Positions 16,205-25,150 of a stretch of 62,551 nt of DNA are shown in pieces. The stretch spans positions 1 to 62,551 of the forward strand of contig NZ_JOEH01000049.1 of assembly GCF_000719095.1 (NCBI RefSeq). The letters are read 5' to 3'. Both the position numbers and the translations under genes were made by a program. The stretch is from Streptacidiphilus jeojiense (lineage in GTDB: Bacteria > Actinomycetota > Actinomycetes > Streptomycetales > Streptomycetaceae). The notes under the pieces were generated by a model that was not told the DNA's origin, searched no databases, and was given only the letters and a program-made list of their open reading frames with translations. Position 1 is the stretch's first letter, and each line of letters begins with the position of its first letter.

Positions 16205-17143
16205 CTACTCCCCGGTCGCCCCGGCGGGGGCGCCAACCGTCTCCTCGGGCGTGTCCGACACCGATTCCGCCGGTACTTCGGCAGGTCGTCCGGCAGGTCG
16301 TCCGGCTCTGGCCTGCTGCGCGGCCAGGAAGGCGGCCTTCTTCTCGGCGACCACGGCCTTGCGTTCGCGGTCCTTGACCTCGCGGCGCAGCAGCGAGCCC
16401 CAGGCGATCGGGACCAGCAGCGCGAACAACCACCACTGGACCGCGTACGGCAGGTGCACGCCCTTGCCGACCACCGCCATGCTGCTGCTGTCGTTGTTGT
16501 TCGGCAGCGGCACCAGTTCGGCGGAGTCGCCGGCCGGGGCCTTCGGGCTGGTGCTCTCCAGCTGCAGGTACCCGGCCACCACCGGCTCGGGCTGGTGCGC
16601 GGCCTGCTGGACGCTGTTGATCAGCATGAACTGCCGGTCGGGGAGCCCCTTGACGTCGCGGATGCCGCTGACGGCCGTGGTCTCGTCCGGCTGCAGCAGC
16701 CCGGTGACGGTGACCGTGCCGGACGGCGCCCCGGGCACCTTGGGGTACTGGTCGCCGGTTGTGTTGCCGGGATCCACCCAGCCCCGGTTCACCAGCACGG
16801 CGTCACCGTCGGCGGTGATCAGCGGGGTGACCACGTAGTAGCCGATGGTGTCCCCGGCCGCGTCGGTGCGGTGCCGCACCACGAACTGGTGCGCGATGTC
16901 GTAGTGGCCGGTGGCCGTGACGCTGCGGTAGCGCTCGCTGCCGGGCACGGTGGCCCCGGGCCGGCTCAGCGACCCGATCGGGACCGGCTTCGCCGACAGG
17001 TTCTGCGAGATCAGCTGGTTGCCGACGTTGGTCTGCTGGTAGCGGTGGAACTGCCACATGCCCAGCAGGTACATCACCGGGATCAGCACGAAGAAGACCA
17101 GAGTCAGGATCACCCAGCGCCGGGTCAGCAGGATGCGCAGCAC
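16205..17143 (-). CDS. SURF1-family cytochrome oxidase assembly protein
   Basis: 312 aa with a GTG start. A helix at residues 9-30 (WVILTLVFFVLIPVMYLLG) is followed by the SURF1 hallmark MWQFHRYQQ; an extracytoplasmic domain carries VNRGWVDPG; a second helix (QWWLFALLVPIAWGSLL) precedes a charged Ala/Lys-rich cytoplasmic tail. SURF1 proteins help insert heme a3 into the aa3-type terminal oxidase. The neighbours give no oxidase context, as is usual for the scattered actinobacterial copies. Confidence 0.9.
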   Translation of the reverse strand: MLRILLTRRWVILTLVFFVLIPVMYLLGMWQFHRYQQTNVGNQLISQNLSAKPVPIGSLSRPGATVPGSERYRSVTATGHYDIAHQFVVRHRTDAAGDTIGYYVVTPLITADGDAVLVNRGWVDPGNTTGDQYPKVPGAPSGTVTVTGLLQPDETTAVSGIRDVKGLPDRQFMLINSVQQAAHQPEPVVAGYLQLESTSPKAPAGDSAELVPLPNNNDSSSMAVVGKGVHLPYAVQWWLFALLVPIAWGSLLRREVKDRERKAVVAEKKAAFLAAQQARAGRPAGRPAEVPAESVSDTPEETVGAPAGATGE

Positions 17144-17210
17144 CCATTGAAGGTACCCCCGCCCGATCTGTCCGCTTACGGCGGGCTCCGGGTTGGCGCC
17201 GGAGGGGGCG

Positions 17211-18245
17211 TCAGGCCTGGCGCTGCTGGGGCACCACGCCCTGCAGCAGGTGCAGGAACGCTGCCTCGTCCACCACCGGGGTGCCGACCTCGCGGGCGCG
17301 GCGCGCCTTGGTGGTCCAGCCGCCCGGCTCGTTGGTGACCAGCAGGCTGGTCCGGCTGCTCACCGAGCCGGCCACGTGCAGGCCGGCCTCGGTCAGCCGG
17401 TCCTCCAGCAGTTCGCGGTCGGTGGCGGTGTCGCCGCTGATCGCCACCCGCATCCCCTGCACCAGCGGCTGCTCCGGCTCCCACCGGCCCGGGTTGGGGT
17501 ACGGGCAGGCCGGGCGCCGCCGCGCCGGGCGGTAGGGGCTCCAGCCGGCGGACCGCAGGGATCCGGATCCGCCGCGATTCGGCGGTGCGGCGTCGGCGTC
17601 GTCCGCGAGGTGGTCCACCAGCGCGGGCGCCACGCACGGTTGGAACGGCAGCGGCAGACCCGCCTCCACGGCCATCCGCAGGCTCGGCCGGAACACCTCG
17701 GCGAGCACCCGGGCGTCGTCCAGCGCATGGTGCGCCTGACGGGGGATCACCCCGAAGTGTCCGGCCAGGGTGCCGAGGCGGTGGTTGGCCAGCGGCAGCC
17801 GCAGGTCCCGGGCCAGCACGATGGTGCACAGCCGCTGCTCGACCGGGGCCCGACCGCCCATCCGGGCGTACTCGCGGGAGATCATCGACCAGTCGAAGAG
17901 CGCGTTGTGGGCGACCAGCACCCGCCCGGACAGCTGCTCGGCCAGCCGGTCGGCGATCTCCGGGAAGGTGGGCGCGCCCTCCAGGTGTTCGCTGGTCAGA
18001 CCGTGGATCCAGACCGGCCCCGGATCGCGCTCGGGGTTGACCGGGGTGTACCAGTGGTCCAGCACCTCGCCGACCGGGTCGAGCCGGTAGACACCCACGG
18101 ACACGATCCGGTCGGTCCGGCCCAGGCCGGTCGTCTCGACGTCCACCACGGCCCAGCCGCCCTGGGGGTAGGGGTGCACCGCGGGTCGGACTGCGTCGCG
18201 GCCCGCGCGCTGCGCGTCGATGTCGTCCAGGCGGGTCGGTTCCAT
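17211..18245 (-). CDS. DEDDh 3'-5' exonuclease fused to a BRCT-like domain
   Basis: 344 aa. The N-terminal half is a DnaQ-like exonuclease: VVDVETTGLG (DxE metal ligands), AHNALFDWSMI (second Asp), and HHALDDARVLAEVF (His and last Asp), giving the full DEDDh set. After a Pro-rich link, the C-terminal 90 residues (GMRVAISGDTATDRELLEDR through RTSLLVTNEPGGWTTKARRA) match a BRCT module. This domain pairing occurs in actinobacterial repair nucleases and suggests recruitment to DNA ends or repair complexes. The start is ATG 18245 without a strong ribosome site. Confidence 0.88.
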   Translation of the reverse strand: MEPTRLDDIDAQRAGRDAVRPAVHPYPQGGWAVVDVETTGLGRTDRIVSVGVYRLDPVGEVLDHWYTPVNPERDPGPVWIHGLTSEHLEGAPTFPEIADRLAEQLSGRVLVAHNALFDWSMISREYARMGGRAPVEQRLCTIVLARDLRLPLANHRLGTLAGHFGVIPRQAHHALDDARVLAEVFRPSLRMAVEAGLPLPFQPCVAPALVDHLADDADAAPPNRGGSGSLRSAGWSPYRPARRRPACPYPNPGRWEPEQPLVQGMRVAISGDTATDRELLEDRLTEAGLHVAGSVSSRTSLLVTNEPGGWTTKARRAREVGTPVVDEAAFLHLLQGVVPQQRQA

Positions 18246-18378
18246 GGTCGTTCAGAATACGGGCCCGCTCTGACAGCTCGGGCCACGGCAGCCGCGCCTC
18301 CGGGAAACGGAATATCGTGGTCCGTAGGTTGTTCGAAGCCTGTTCGTCCCCTGTCACCCGAAAGAGTGGGATCCCTCC

Positions 18379-19422
18379 ATGCGTGCCACCGTGATCCACG
18401 GCCCCAACGACATCCGTATCGAGGAGGTCCCGGACGCCGCGGTGCAGAAGCCCACGGACGCGGTGGTGCGGACCGTGCTGGCCTGTATCTGTGGCAGTGA
18501 CCTGTGGGCCTACCGGGGCGTCGCTCAGCGCCAGCCCGGGCAGCGGATCGGTCATGAGTTCCTCGGGGTGGTCGAGGCCGTGGGCGCCGAGGTGCGCGGG
18601 TTCAAGCCCGGCGACCTGGTCGTCGCCCCGTTCGTGTGGTCGGACGGCGTCTGCGAGTTCTGCGTCGAGGGGCTGCAGACCTCCTGCCCGCACGGCGGCT
18701 TCTGGGGCACCCCCGGTTCGGACGGCGGCCAGGGCGAGGCGGTCCGGGTCCCCTTCGCCGACGGCACCCTGGTCCAGCTGCCCCAGGAGGCCGCCGGCGA
18801 CCAGCGGTTGCTGACCGCGCTGCTGGCACTGTCCGACGTGATGGCGACCGGGCACCACGCCGCCCTGGGGGCCGGGGTGGGCCCGGGGCGGACGGTCGCG
18901 GTGGTCGGCGACGGCGCGGTGGGCCTGTGCGGGGTGCTGGCCGCCCGGCGCCTGGGCGCGGACCGGATCATCTCCATGGGCCGGCACCCGGACCGGACCG
19001 CGATCGCCAGGACCTTCGGCGCCACCGACATCGTCGCCGAGCGCGGCGAGGCGGCCGTCGAGGCGGTGCGGGAGCTGACCGGAGGGGTCGGCGCGCATGC
19101 GGTGCTGGAGGCGGTCGGCACCGAGGAGTCCATGCGCACCGCGATCTCCATCGCCCGCGACGGCGGCTCCGTCGGCTACGTGGGCGTGCCGCACGGCGGC
19201 AGCGCGGGGGTCGACATCGGCCAGATGTTCGACCGCAATGTCGCGCTGCGCGGCGGGGTCGCCCCGGCCCGCGCCTACATCCCGGAACTGCTGGCCGACA
19301 TCCTGAACGGCACCATCGACCCCTCCCCGGTCTTCGACGCCGTGGTCGGCCTGGACGGCGTCCCCGGCGGCTACAAGGCCATGGACGAGCGCACCGCGCT
19401 CAAGGTCAAGATCACCTTCTGA
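18379..19422 (+). CDS. Zinc-dependent medium-chain alcohol dehydrogenase
   Basis: 347 aa. The catalytic zinc region reads CICGSDLW and RIGHEFLGVVEAVG (GHE motif). The structural-zinc loop is reduced (CEFCVEGLQTSC) with only three cysteines visible. The NAD(P) fold has VVGDGAVGLCGVLAARRLG. It belongs to the large MDR family acting on alcohols or sugars, substrate unknown. It ends 12 nt before a strong terminator shared with a convergent small gene. Confidence 0.88.
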   Translation: MRATVIHGPNDIRIEEVPDAAVQKPTDAVVRTVLACICGSDLWAYRGVAQRQPGQRIGHEFLGVVEAVGAEVRGFKPGDLVVAPFVWSDGVCEFCVEGLQTSCPHGGFWGTPGSDGGQGEAVRVPFADGTLVQLPQEAAGDQRLLTALLALSDVMATGHHAALGAGVGPGRTVAVVGDGAVGLCGVLAARRLGADRIISMGRHPDRTAIARTFGATDIVAERGEAAVEAVRELTGGVGAHAVLEAVGTEESMRTAISIARDGGSVGYVGVPHGGSAGVDIGQMFDRNVALRGGVAPARAYIPELLADILNGTIDPSPVFDAVVGLDGVPGGYKAMDERTALKVKITF

Positions 19423-19434
19423 CGCCGCCCGACC

Positions 19435-19474
19435 CCGGGCCGCCCTCCGCCGTCAGCACCGGAGGGCGGCCCGG
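19435..19474. terminator. Bidirectional hairpin terminator
   Basis: CCGGGCCGCCCTCC and GGAGGGCGGCCCGG form a perfect 14-bp stem with a 12-nt loop. It fills the gap between the alcohol dehydrogenase stop and the stop of the convergent small gene at 19475, so it can serve both. Confidence 0.85.
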
Positions 19475-19702
19475 CTACGGCAGCCGACGCAGCGCCGCGA
19501 AGCTCAGTACCGGCATCGGCACCGAGGGGCCCAGCGGCAGCCCGGGCGGGTGGCGGACCGTGGCCGGCGGGGGCACCGGCGTGATCGCCCGCTCCAGCCG
19601 GACCGTCCCGAAGGGCGGCCGGACCGGTCCGGGCTGGGCACCGGGCTGGGCACCGGGCTCGGGTTCGGAGCCGCGGCTCCGGGATGTGGGGCGCCTGGGC
19701 AT
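19475..19702 (-). CDS. Small Pro/Arg-rich protein, function unknown
   Basis: 75 aa beginning at ATG 19702, which has GGAGG 6 nt upstream; a longer reading from 19828 lacks this support. The first third is Arg/Ser/Pro-rich, followed by an ordered-looking C-terminus (TVRLERAITPVPPPATV, then LGPSVPMPVLSFAALRRLP). A perfect terminator ends exactly at its stop codon, which supports expression. I know no family for it. Confidence 0.55.
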   Translation of the reverse strand: MPRRPTSRSRGSEPEPGAQPGAQPGPVRPPFGTVRLERAITPVPPPATVRHPPGLPLGPSVPMPVLSFAALRRLP

Positions 19703-19943
19703 GGCAGACCTCCGCAGCTGTCCCGCAGGGACGGTGCGCACTCGAAGGGGTTCACAGGGGACAACGACGGACCCCCGCCTCCGGTATCGGCCGGAGCGGC
19801 TGCCATCGGTAGAGAAATTCATCGACAAAGCGCCCTGGCAACGGTGCCGAAGCAGTGCCGGAGCAGTGCCGGGGCAGCAGTGCTGAGGCTGGTGGGCCGT
19901 CCCAGGTCCTACCCTGGGAGACAGTCAAGGGGAGCGGGTCGCC

Positions 19944-20951
19944 ATGTTGATCGACACATTCGGACGCCGTGCAGTCGACCTGCGCGTGTCGCTGACCGAC
20001 CGCTGCAACCTGCGCTGCACCTACTGCATGCCCGAGCAGGGCCTGCAGTGGCTGCCCAAGCCCGAACTGCTGACCGACGCGGAGATCGTCCGCCTGGTGC
20101 AGCTGGCCGTCACCGGTCTCGGGGTGACCGAGGTCCGTTTCACCGGCGGCGAGCCGCTGCTGCGCCCCGGTCTGGTCGGCATCGTCGCCGCCTGCGCGGC
20201 CCTGGACCCCCGCCCCGAACTGTCGCTGACCACCAACGGCATCGGCCTGGCCCGCACCGCCGCCGCGCTGCGCGAGGCCGGCCTGGACCGGGTCAACGTC
20301 TCCCTGGACACCCTGGACCGGGAGACCTTCCGTACCCTCACCCGTCGCGACCGGCTGGACGACGTGGTGGCCGGCCTGGCCGCGGCCGAGGCTGCCGGGC
20401 TGAGCCCGGTGAAGATCAATACCGTGCTGATGCGGGGCGTCAACGACCACGAGGCCGCCGACCTGCTCGACTGGTGCCTGGACCACGGCTACGAGCTGCG
20501 CTTCATCGAGCAGATGCCGCTGGACGCCCAGCACGGCTGGGACCGCGCCGACATGGTGACCGCGGAGGAGATCCTGGCCCGCCTCGGCGAGCGCTTCACG
20601 CTCAGTCCGGAGCCGGACGAGCGGCGCGGTGCCGCCCCGGCCGAACGCTGGCTGGTCGACGGCCGGACCGGGGCGGACGGCCGCCCGGCCCGGGTCGGAG
20701 TGATCGCCAGCGTCACCCGTCCGTTCTGCCGGGCCTGCGACCGGACCCGGCTGACCGCCGACGGTCAGATCCGCAACTGCCTGTTCGCGACCGAGGAGAC
20801 CGACCTGCGCGCCGCCCTGCGCGACGGCGCCGGCGACGAGGCCGTCGCCGAGCTGTGGCGCAAGGCCATGTGGGGCAAGAAGGCCGGCGCCGGCATCGAC
20901 GAGCCCTCGTTCCACCAGCCGGACCGTCCGATGTCCGCCATCGGCGGCTGA
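19944..20951 (+). CDS. moaA: GTP 3',8-cyclase MoaA (molybdenum cofactor synthesis)
   Basis: 335 aa radical SAM enzyme that, with MoaC, turns GTP into cyclic pyranopterin. The N-terminal cluster motif is CNLRCTYCM, and [10 protein letters not shown] is the SAM-binding GGE motif. The C-terminal second cluster region reads [21 protein letters not shown] with three Cys. The protein ends in GG, as many MoaA proteins do. ATG 19944 follows CAAGGGGAGCGGG. No other moa gene lies nearby, so the pathway is split across the genome. Confidence 0.96.
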   Translation: MLIDTFGRRAVDLRVSLTDRCNLRCTYCMPEQGLQWLPKPELLTDAEIVRLVQLAVTGLGVTEVRFTGGEPLLRPGLVGIVAACAALDPRPELSLTTNGIGLARTAAALREAGLDRVNVSLDTLDRETFRTLTRRDRLDDVVAGLAAAEAAGLSPVKINTVLMRGVNDHEAADLLDWCLDHGYELRFIEQMPLDAQHGWDRADMVTAEEILARLGERFTLSPEPDERRGAAPAERWLVDGRTGADGRPARVGVIASVTRPFCRACDRTRLTADGQIRNCLFATEETDLRAALRDGAGDEAVAELWRKAMWGKKAGAGIDEPSFHQPDRPMSAIGG

Positions 20952-20969
20952 GCGGGCGATACTCCAGGG

Positions 20970-21179
20970 ATGAGTACCGAGGAGATCCCGCACTGTTCCG
21001 CGAAGGGCTGCCGCCTGCCCGCCGTCTGGGTCCTGGCCTGGAACAACCCCAAACTGCACACCCCGGAACGCCGCAAGACCTGGCTCGCCTGCGACGAGCA
21101 CAAGGAGCACCTCTCACAGTTCCTGGACCTGCGGGGCTTCCTCAAGGACGTCGTCCCGTTCGCCGACTGGACCGGGTGA
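20970..21179 (+). CDS. Small conserved Cys/His protein
   Basis: 69 aa starting at ATG 20970, 18 nt after moaA. Cys9, Cys14, Cys41 and His44 (CSAKGC, then CDEHKEH) could form a zinc site. Similar small actinobacterial proteins sit behind moaA and are sometimes annotated as acetone carboxylase without good reason; I make no such claim. GATACT ends 6 nt before the ATG, so a separate leaderless transcript is possible in addition to read-through. Confidence 0.75.
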   Translation: MSTEEIPHCSAKGCRLPAVWVLAWNNPKLHTPERRKTWLACDEHKEHLSQFLDLRGFLKDVVPFADWTG

Positions 21180-21203
21180 CGGCGCACCGGTTCACCGCAC
21201 GAA

Positions 21204-21239
21204 GATGCCGGGCAGCCACGGGGGGAGCTGCCCGGCATC
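21204..21239. terminator. Hairpin terminator between convergent moaA and RiPP units
   Basis: GATGCCGGGCAGC and GCTGCCCGGCATC form a perfect 13-bp stem around a 10-nt loop, 25 bp after the small Cys/His gene. The remaining 170 bp up to 21407 carry no credible gene; they are relatively A-rich with short GGGAG repeats and lie downstream of the MFS exporter stop. Confidence 0.85.
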
Positions 21240-21407
21240 GGTCCTTCGGTTCCGGTAAAGGTCCGGAACGCGAATGAAGTATTGCATGCGCAAACGCCCT
21301 CTGAGAGGGGGAAACGAGAAAACCCGACGACCTGCTCTTAGGACTCCGTTAAGGCTGGGAGGAGCCTGGGAGCTTCCCGTGAGAACCCTGATCGCTCCCG
21401 AGGAGGG

Positions 21408-22664
21408 TCATGCGACGGAGTCCAACGCCGGCTCCTCCGTCATCGGATCCTCCTGGCCGGGGTCGGACACCCCGCGGACCACGGCGAAGGAGAACACCAG
21501 AGCCGTCGGCACCGCGATCAGACCGACGCATGTCCAGAGGGCCGGAACCAGGCCGATGGCTGCCAGGATGGCTCCGCCGAAGAAGTAGCCGATGGGGGTG
21601 AACAGCTCGGACCCCAGCTGGTCGTAGGCGTAGGCCCGGCTGATGATCCGCTGGGGCAGGTGCCGCTGCAGCAGGGTGTCCCAGTGGACGCCGTGCTGCT
21701 CCGAGCAGAATCCGCCGACCAGGGCCGCCAGCAGTACCACCCAGAACGGCTGCTCCAGGGCCAGTGCCAACAGCGGCGCGCCGCACCCGAGCAGGTAGGC
21801 CACGGCGACAGGCAGGGGACGCCGCGGTTTCCAGGAGAGCCCGACCAGCCCCCCGATGACGAAGCCGGCACCGGTCGCCGAGATCAGGAATCCCAGGCTG
21901 GACGCACCCGCATAGAGTTCGCGCGTGGCCACGGGCATGAGCAGGAAGAACCCGGCGTAGTCACCCATGTTCACAAATGCACTCTGGATGACCACTGTCC
22001 ACAGCCAGGGGCGGCTCCAGAACTCTGTCCACCCCTCCCGGATCTGGCCGAAGATCCCGGCGGAGTCCTCGACCTCCTCCGGTTCCACGGGGCCGAGTCG
22101 GCTCCGCAGCCTCAGCAGCAGCGGAAGGGCGGCGGCGTAGCTCACCGCGTCGATGAGGATGGCCCAGCCGGGACCGGTCGCCGCGACGAGGAGTCCGGCC
22201 AGGGAGGGCCCGACGATGAAGCAGGTGCTGTTGGCCAGCCGGATCTGGGCGATGGACCGCTGGAGCCTCCCGGCCGGCGCCACCATCGGGATCAGACCCT
22301 GTGCGGCCGGGCGGGAGAACGCGCCCGACAGGCCGGCTGTCGCCGAGAGGGCCACGAGTTCCCAGATGTGGATCGACCCCAGCAGGAGTGCGGTCGCGGT
22401 CAGCACCTCGATCACGGCGCAGCACAGGGCGGATATGAGCAGCACCCGGATCCTTGGCCACCGGTCCGCCGCCGCACCGCCCACCAGCAGGAACCCGAGT
22501 TCGGCCAGGGCCGAGGCGCCCAGGGTGTAGCCGAGGTCGGCGGCCGATCCGGTGAGATCGAGTACGGCGAAGGCGAGGCCGACCGGAAAGAAGGTCGACC
22601 CGGTTCGGGACACCGCGTTGGCGGCGTAGAGCAGCCGGTAGTTCGTCGACCCGGTGGCGGCCAT
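21408..22664 (-). CDS. MFS transporter of the RiPP locus (EntS-like exporter)
   Basis: 418 aa with about 12 hydrophobic helices. The start region (NYRLLYAANAVSRTGSTFFP) and the helix 2-3 loop (GGAAADRWPRIRVLL) resemble the EntS/MFS_3 branch of exporters, and VGGFCSEQHGVHWDTLLQRH is typical of that branch. ATG 22664 shares its A with the TGA stop of the radical SAM gene (TGATG) and has AGGGGTGGG upstream; GTG 22673 is an alternative. Position at the end of the operon suggests export of the modified peptide or self-protection. No peptidase domain is present. Confidence 0.88.
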   Translation of the reverse strand: MAATGSTNYRLLYAANAVSRTGSTFFPVGLAFAVLDLTGSAADLGYTLGASALAELGFLLVGGAAADRWPRIRVLLISALCCAVIEVLTATALLLGSIHIWELVALSATAGLSGAFSRPAAQGLIPMVAPAGRLQRSIAQIRLANSTCFIVGPSLAGLLVAATGPGWAILIDAVSYAAALPLLLRLRSRLGPVEPEEVEDSAGIFGQIREGWTEFWSRPWLWTVVIQSAFVNMGDYAGFFLLMPVATRELYAGASSLGFLISATGAGFVIGGLVGLSWKPRRPLPVAVAYLLGCGAPLLALALEQPFWVVLLAALVGGFCSEQHGVHWDTLLQRHLPQRIISRAYAYDQLGSELFTPIGYFFGGAILAAIGLVPALWTCVGLIAVPTALVFSFAVVRGVSDPGQEDPMTEEPALDSVA

Positions 22665-25060
22665 CACGCCCACCCCTGCACGGCGGACCGCATCTGGAGC
22701 GCGAGTTCCAGACCGATCTCCGTGAGCGAACCGGAGCCCACCAAGATCTCGATGCCCTGGTCCGTCCCCCTGCGCCAGCGCAGGTATTCGCGCTGTGCGA
22801 CGCCGTCGGCCCCTTCGTGCGGGCGGCTGCTCCGGCTCCTCCAGAAGTCAGCCACGGCGATGTGGGCGTAGGTGCCCTGGAGCAGGCCCTCCAACGGGCG
22901 CAGGTCTTCCCGCCATGCGGCCGGGTACAACCGGGAGTCCTGCTCGTCGTAGAGGTCGACGACATCCATGAGTGCCCCGAGCTTGGCGTGCTGGATCTCG
23001 TGCAGGAGCAGCAGGGCCAGCGTCTCCGGTCCGTCGGGTGCGGCGACTCCTACGGCGCCGAAAGCATCTCTGGAGGTACCGCTGACCTGGGCTCCGTCGT
23101 GACGGGGGCGGAGCGGGGTGATCGCCGCCAGGATCCCCGTCACTCCGGGCCAGTAGGCCGGGAACTCGCGCCGGATGAGGTCGAGGGCTCCATCCAGGAG
23201 CTCCCACCACAGGGCCGCTTCGGCGTCGGAGACCGGGGGCAACGGCTCCTCGGCGTAGACGTTCCGGTAGGGGTCGTCGTCGACCAGGGCGACCATGACT
23301 CCCTGGACGGTCCTGCTGCGGGTCGGCTGCCAGTGGACTCCGTCGCTCCGGACGGCGGTCACACCACCGGATCCCCTCTCCAGGACCAGCCCCGAGCCGT
23401 CATCCGCGTCGATGGTGAGCGACTGCGGTGACGAGGTGAGGGTGATTTCCGTCGGCTGCCCCCGGGAGGGAAACCGGGCCAGGCCCAGGGTCGGCAGGTA
23501 GAGGTCGTGCCCGTCGACCGTCGTCGGGAGAGTCAGGACGGTCCCCGTGCGCGCGGCGGCCGCGCCCGCCACCGCGACCAGTACCTCACGTTGCAGCGTG
23601 CGGAGTTCGCTCTCGGTGCTGTTCCCGTTCCCTGCCCTCTGCTCTGCTGCCCTGGCCAGGAAGTCCGTGGCGCGGATCCTGATGTAGGGATGAGCAAGGA
23701 CGGCAGCCAGTTCGGCGGGAGCGTGCCGCTCGATGCGTGTCAGCGCCAGCCAGGCCCGACGAGCGGCAGGCTCTGCCGGTGTCGCGTGGTAGACGGAGGC
23801 GATGAGCAGTCGGCCCAAGCTGCGCTGACCGGCTCTGAGGGTATTGATCGCGGCACGGTCCCCGTGACCCTGCCCCAGCTGCCGCAGGCTTGAGCGGGGA
23901 ATCCGGTGCACCCGCTCCGACGGTGAGGGGCGGGTGTGCTCATCGGCGTCGATGGACACGCGAATGTGCTCGATGAGTCTGTAGAGATCGGCGCAGTAGA
24001 CCGACGGGTTGTCGAAGCCCGAGCCGGCCCGGTACCGGTGGGCGTAGAGGCCGCCGCCACAGCTGGTGACCAGGGGGCAGGCCTGGCATTCCGCAGCCAG
24101 GCCTGCGAGTCCGACCTGTCGGGCGCGTATCCCGGGATGGGCTGCCGCCTCGTCGAAGGAGTTCTCCAGGACATCGAGTCCGGTGTAGGCGGCCCCTTCG
24201 AACGTCGACTTCAGATGGTCCACCTGCTCCAGGGTGCCGTCAGTCTCCACCACCACCATCTCCGCCGAGCCGAGACCTATCGTCTCGACTCCGCTGGAGC
24301 CCCCGAACGAGGTGTCGATGATCGAGTCGAAGAGGCGAATGGGGAAAGGGCGGAGGTCTGCATTCCATCGGTCGAAGATGCGGATGAGCCAGTCCGCGTA
24401 CGCGGTGCCCGGACCGTCCTGGTGTGCAGGCGGATTCTCCCAGTTCGCATGCGGTAGCAGCAGGTCCAGGGCCGGTGGATCAAAGGACGCCAACGATTCG
24501 TAGACAGCTATGGGATCATTCAGTGTGTCAATTGTGCACAGAAGGCCGGAGAACAGGGAGCGATAGCGCTCCGAGGCCAGCAGTGAGATTCCGCGCACAA
24601 CGGCGGAAAAGCTGCTCTTCCCGTTCGCATGGACCCGGTGCCGGTCATTCGCGACTTTTCCGCCGTCGAGGGAGATGCCGACCTCGATGCCCTGGGCCAG
24701 GAAGATCTCGCAGAACCGCTCGTCCAGCAGCACCCCGTTCGTCTGGATCCACAACTCCGGATCGCAGATTCCCTGCAGGGAGTCGCGTAACCGGACCGCC
24801 AGCTTTTCGATCAGGTCATGACCGGCGAGCAGCGGCTCGCCACCGTGCATGCCGATGCTGACCCGGGAGAGACGGTGGCCTTGTGCATGATCCCTGATGC
24901 GCCCGACCACCGCTGCCATCGTGGTCTCGCTCATCACCAGCGGGCGGGTCCGCCAGCTCTGGTCGGCGTGTTCATACACGTAGCAGTAGTCACAGGCCAG
25001 GTTGCAGCGGCTGTGGACCTTGAGAATGAAGTCGGAGAAGGGGACGGGCGGAGAGTCCAC
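22664..25060 (-). CDS. FxsB-like radical SAM/SPASM peptide maturase fused to HExxH domain
   Basis: 798 aa from GTG 25060, which has GAGGA 6 nt upstream; an ATG at 25132 lacks one. Residues 19-26 are CNLACDYC (Cx3Cx2C radical SAM cluster), residues 71-76 carry HGGEP, and a SPASM region has CQACPLVTSC, GGGLYAHRYRAG and a last Cys in NPSVYC. This half matches FxsB-type enzymes that form aromatic-to-Cbeta cyclophane crosslinks. The C-terminal half carries HEIQH at residues 687-691 (22988-23002) and GTYAHIAVADFW further on, the HExxH domain found with FxsB and linked to alpha-ketoglutarate-dependent peptide beta-hydroxylation. Leu91 is encoded by TTA (24788-24790), implying dependence on bldA tRNA. 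It overlaps the exporter. Confidence 0.9.
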   Translation of the reverse strand: MDSPPVPFSDFILKVHSRCNLACDYCYVYEHADQSWRTRPLVMSETTMAAVVGRIRDHAQGHRLSRVSIGMHGGEPLLAGHDLIEKLAVRLRDSLQGICDPELWIQTNGVLLDERFCEIFLAQGIEVGISLDGGKVANDRHRVHANGKSSFSAVVRGISLLASERYRSLFSGLLCTIDTLNDPIAVYESLASFDPPALDLLLPHANWENPPAHQDGPGTAYADWLIRIFDRWNADLRPFPIRLFDSIIDTSFGGSSGVETIGLGSAEMVVVETDGTLEQVDHLKSTFEGAAYTGLDVLENSFDEAAAHPGIRARQVGLAGLAAECQACPLVTSCGGGLYAHRYRAGSGFDNPSVYCADLYRLIEHIRVSIDADEHTRPSPSERVHRIPRSSLRQLGQGHGDRAAINTLRAGQRSLGRLLIASVYHATPAEPAARRAWLALTRIERHAPAELAAVLAHPYIRIRATDFLARAAEQRAGNGNSTESELRTLQREVLVAVAGAAAARTGTVLTLPTTVDGHDLYLPTLGLARFPSRGQPTEITLTSSPQSLTIDADDGSGLVLERGSGGVTAVRSDGVHWQPTRSRTVQGVMVALVDDDPYRNVYAEEPLPPVSDAEAALWWELLDGALDLIRREFPAYWPGVTGILAAITPLRPRHDGAQVSGTSRDAFGAVGVAAPDGPETLALLLLHEIQHAKLGALMDVVDLYDEQDSRLYPAAWREDLRPLEGLLQGTYAHIAVADFWRSRSSRPHEGADGVAQREYLRWRRGTDQGIEILVGSGSLTEIGLELALQMRSAVQGWA
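24788..24790 (-). promoter_or_regulatory. TTA leucine codon (bldA-type translational control)
   Basis: The minus-strand codon is TTA in frame with GTG 25060 (codon 91 of the radical SAM gene). TTA codons are rare in Streptomyces and need the developmentally controlled bldA tRNA. I found one other in this window, at 59161. Confidence 0.9.
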
Positions 25061-25106
25061 GGCAGTCCTCGGCGTTGTGATCGGGAAGAGCGCATGGTGC
25101 GGGCGA

Positions 25107-25142
25107 CGGCTGCGGTGCGCGGCTGTCCGCACGCCGCAGCCG
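25107..25142 (-). promoter_or_regulatory. Hairpin between precursor and maturase genes
   Basis: CGGCTGCGGTGCG and CGCACGCCGCAGCCG pair with one 2-nt bulge around an 8-nt loop. It sits in the 90-bp gap between the precursor stop and the maturase start. In RiPP operons such a partial terminator or stabiliser usually gives more precursor mRNA than enzyme mRNA. It has no U-tract. Confidence 0.6.
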
Positions 25143-25150
25143 CCGTGTCC

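Noticed and set aside
13772..17338. A plus-strand open frame of 1188 codons opposite the SDR, GH15 and SURF1 genes
   Set aside because: Its translation has no domain and is Gln/His/Gly/Arg-rich, as expected for the complement of GC-rich codons; the minus-strand genes have clear families.
19703..19943. Possible molybdenum cofactor riboswitch before moaA
   Set aside because: I could not build the conserved stems; the leader seems short (TACCCT at about 30 nt before the ribosome site).
21274..21588. A 104-codon plus frame after the moaA terminator
   Set aside because: It lacks a ribosome site at the start, runs into the MFS gene on the other strand and has mixed composition.
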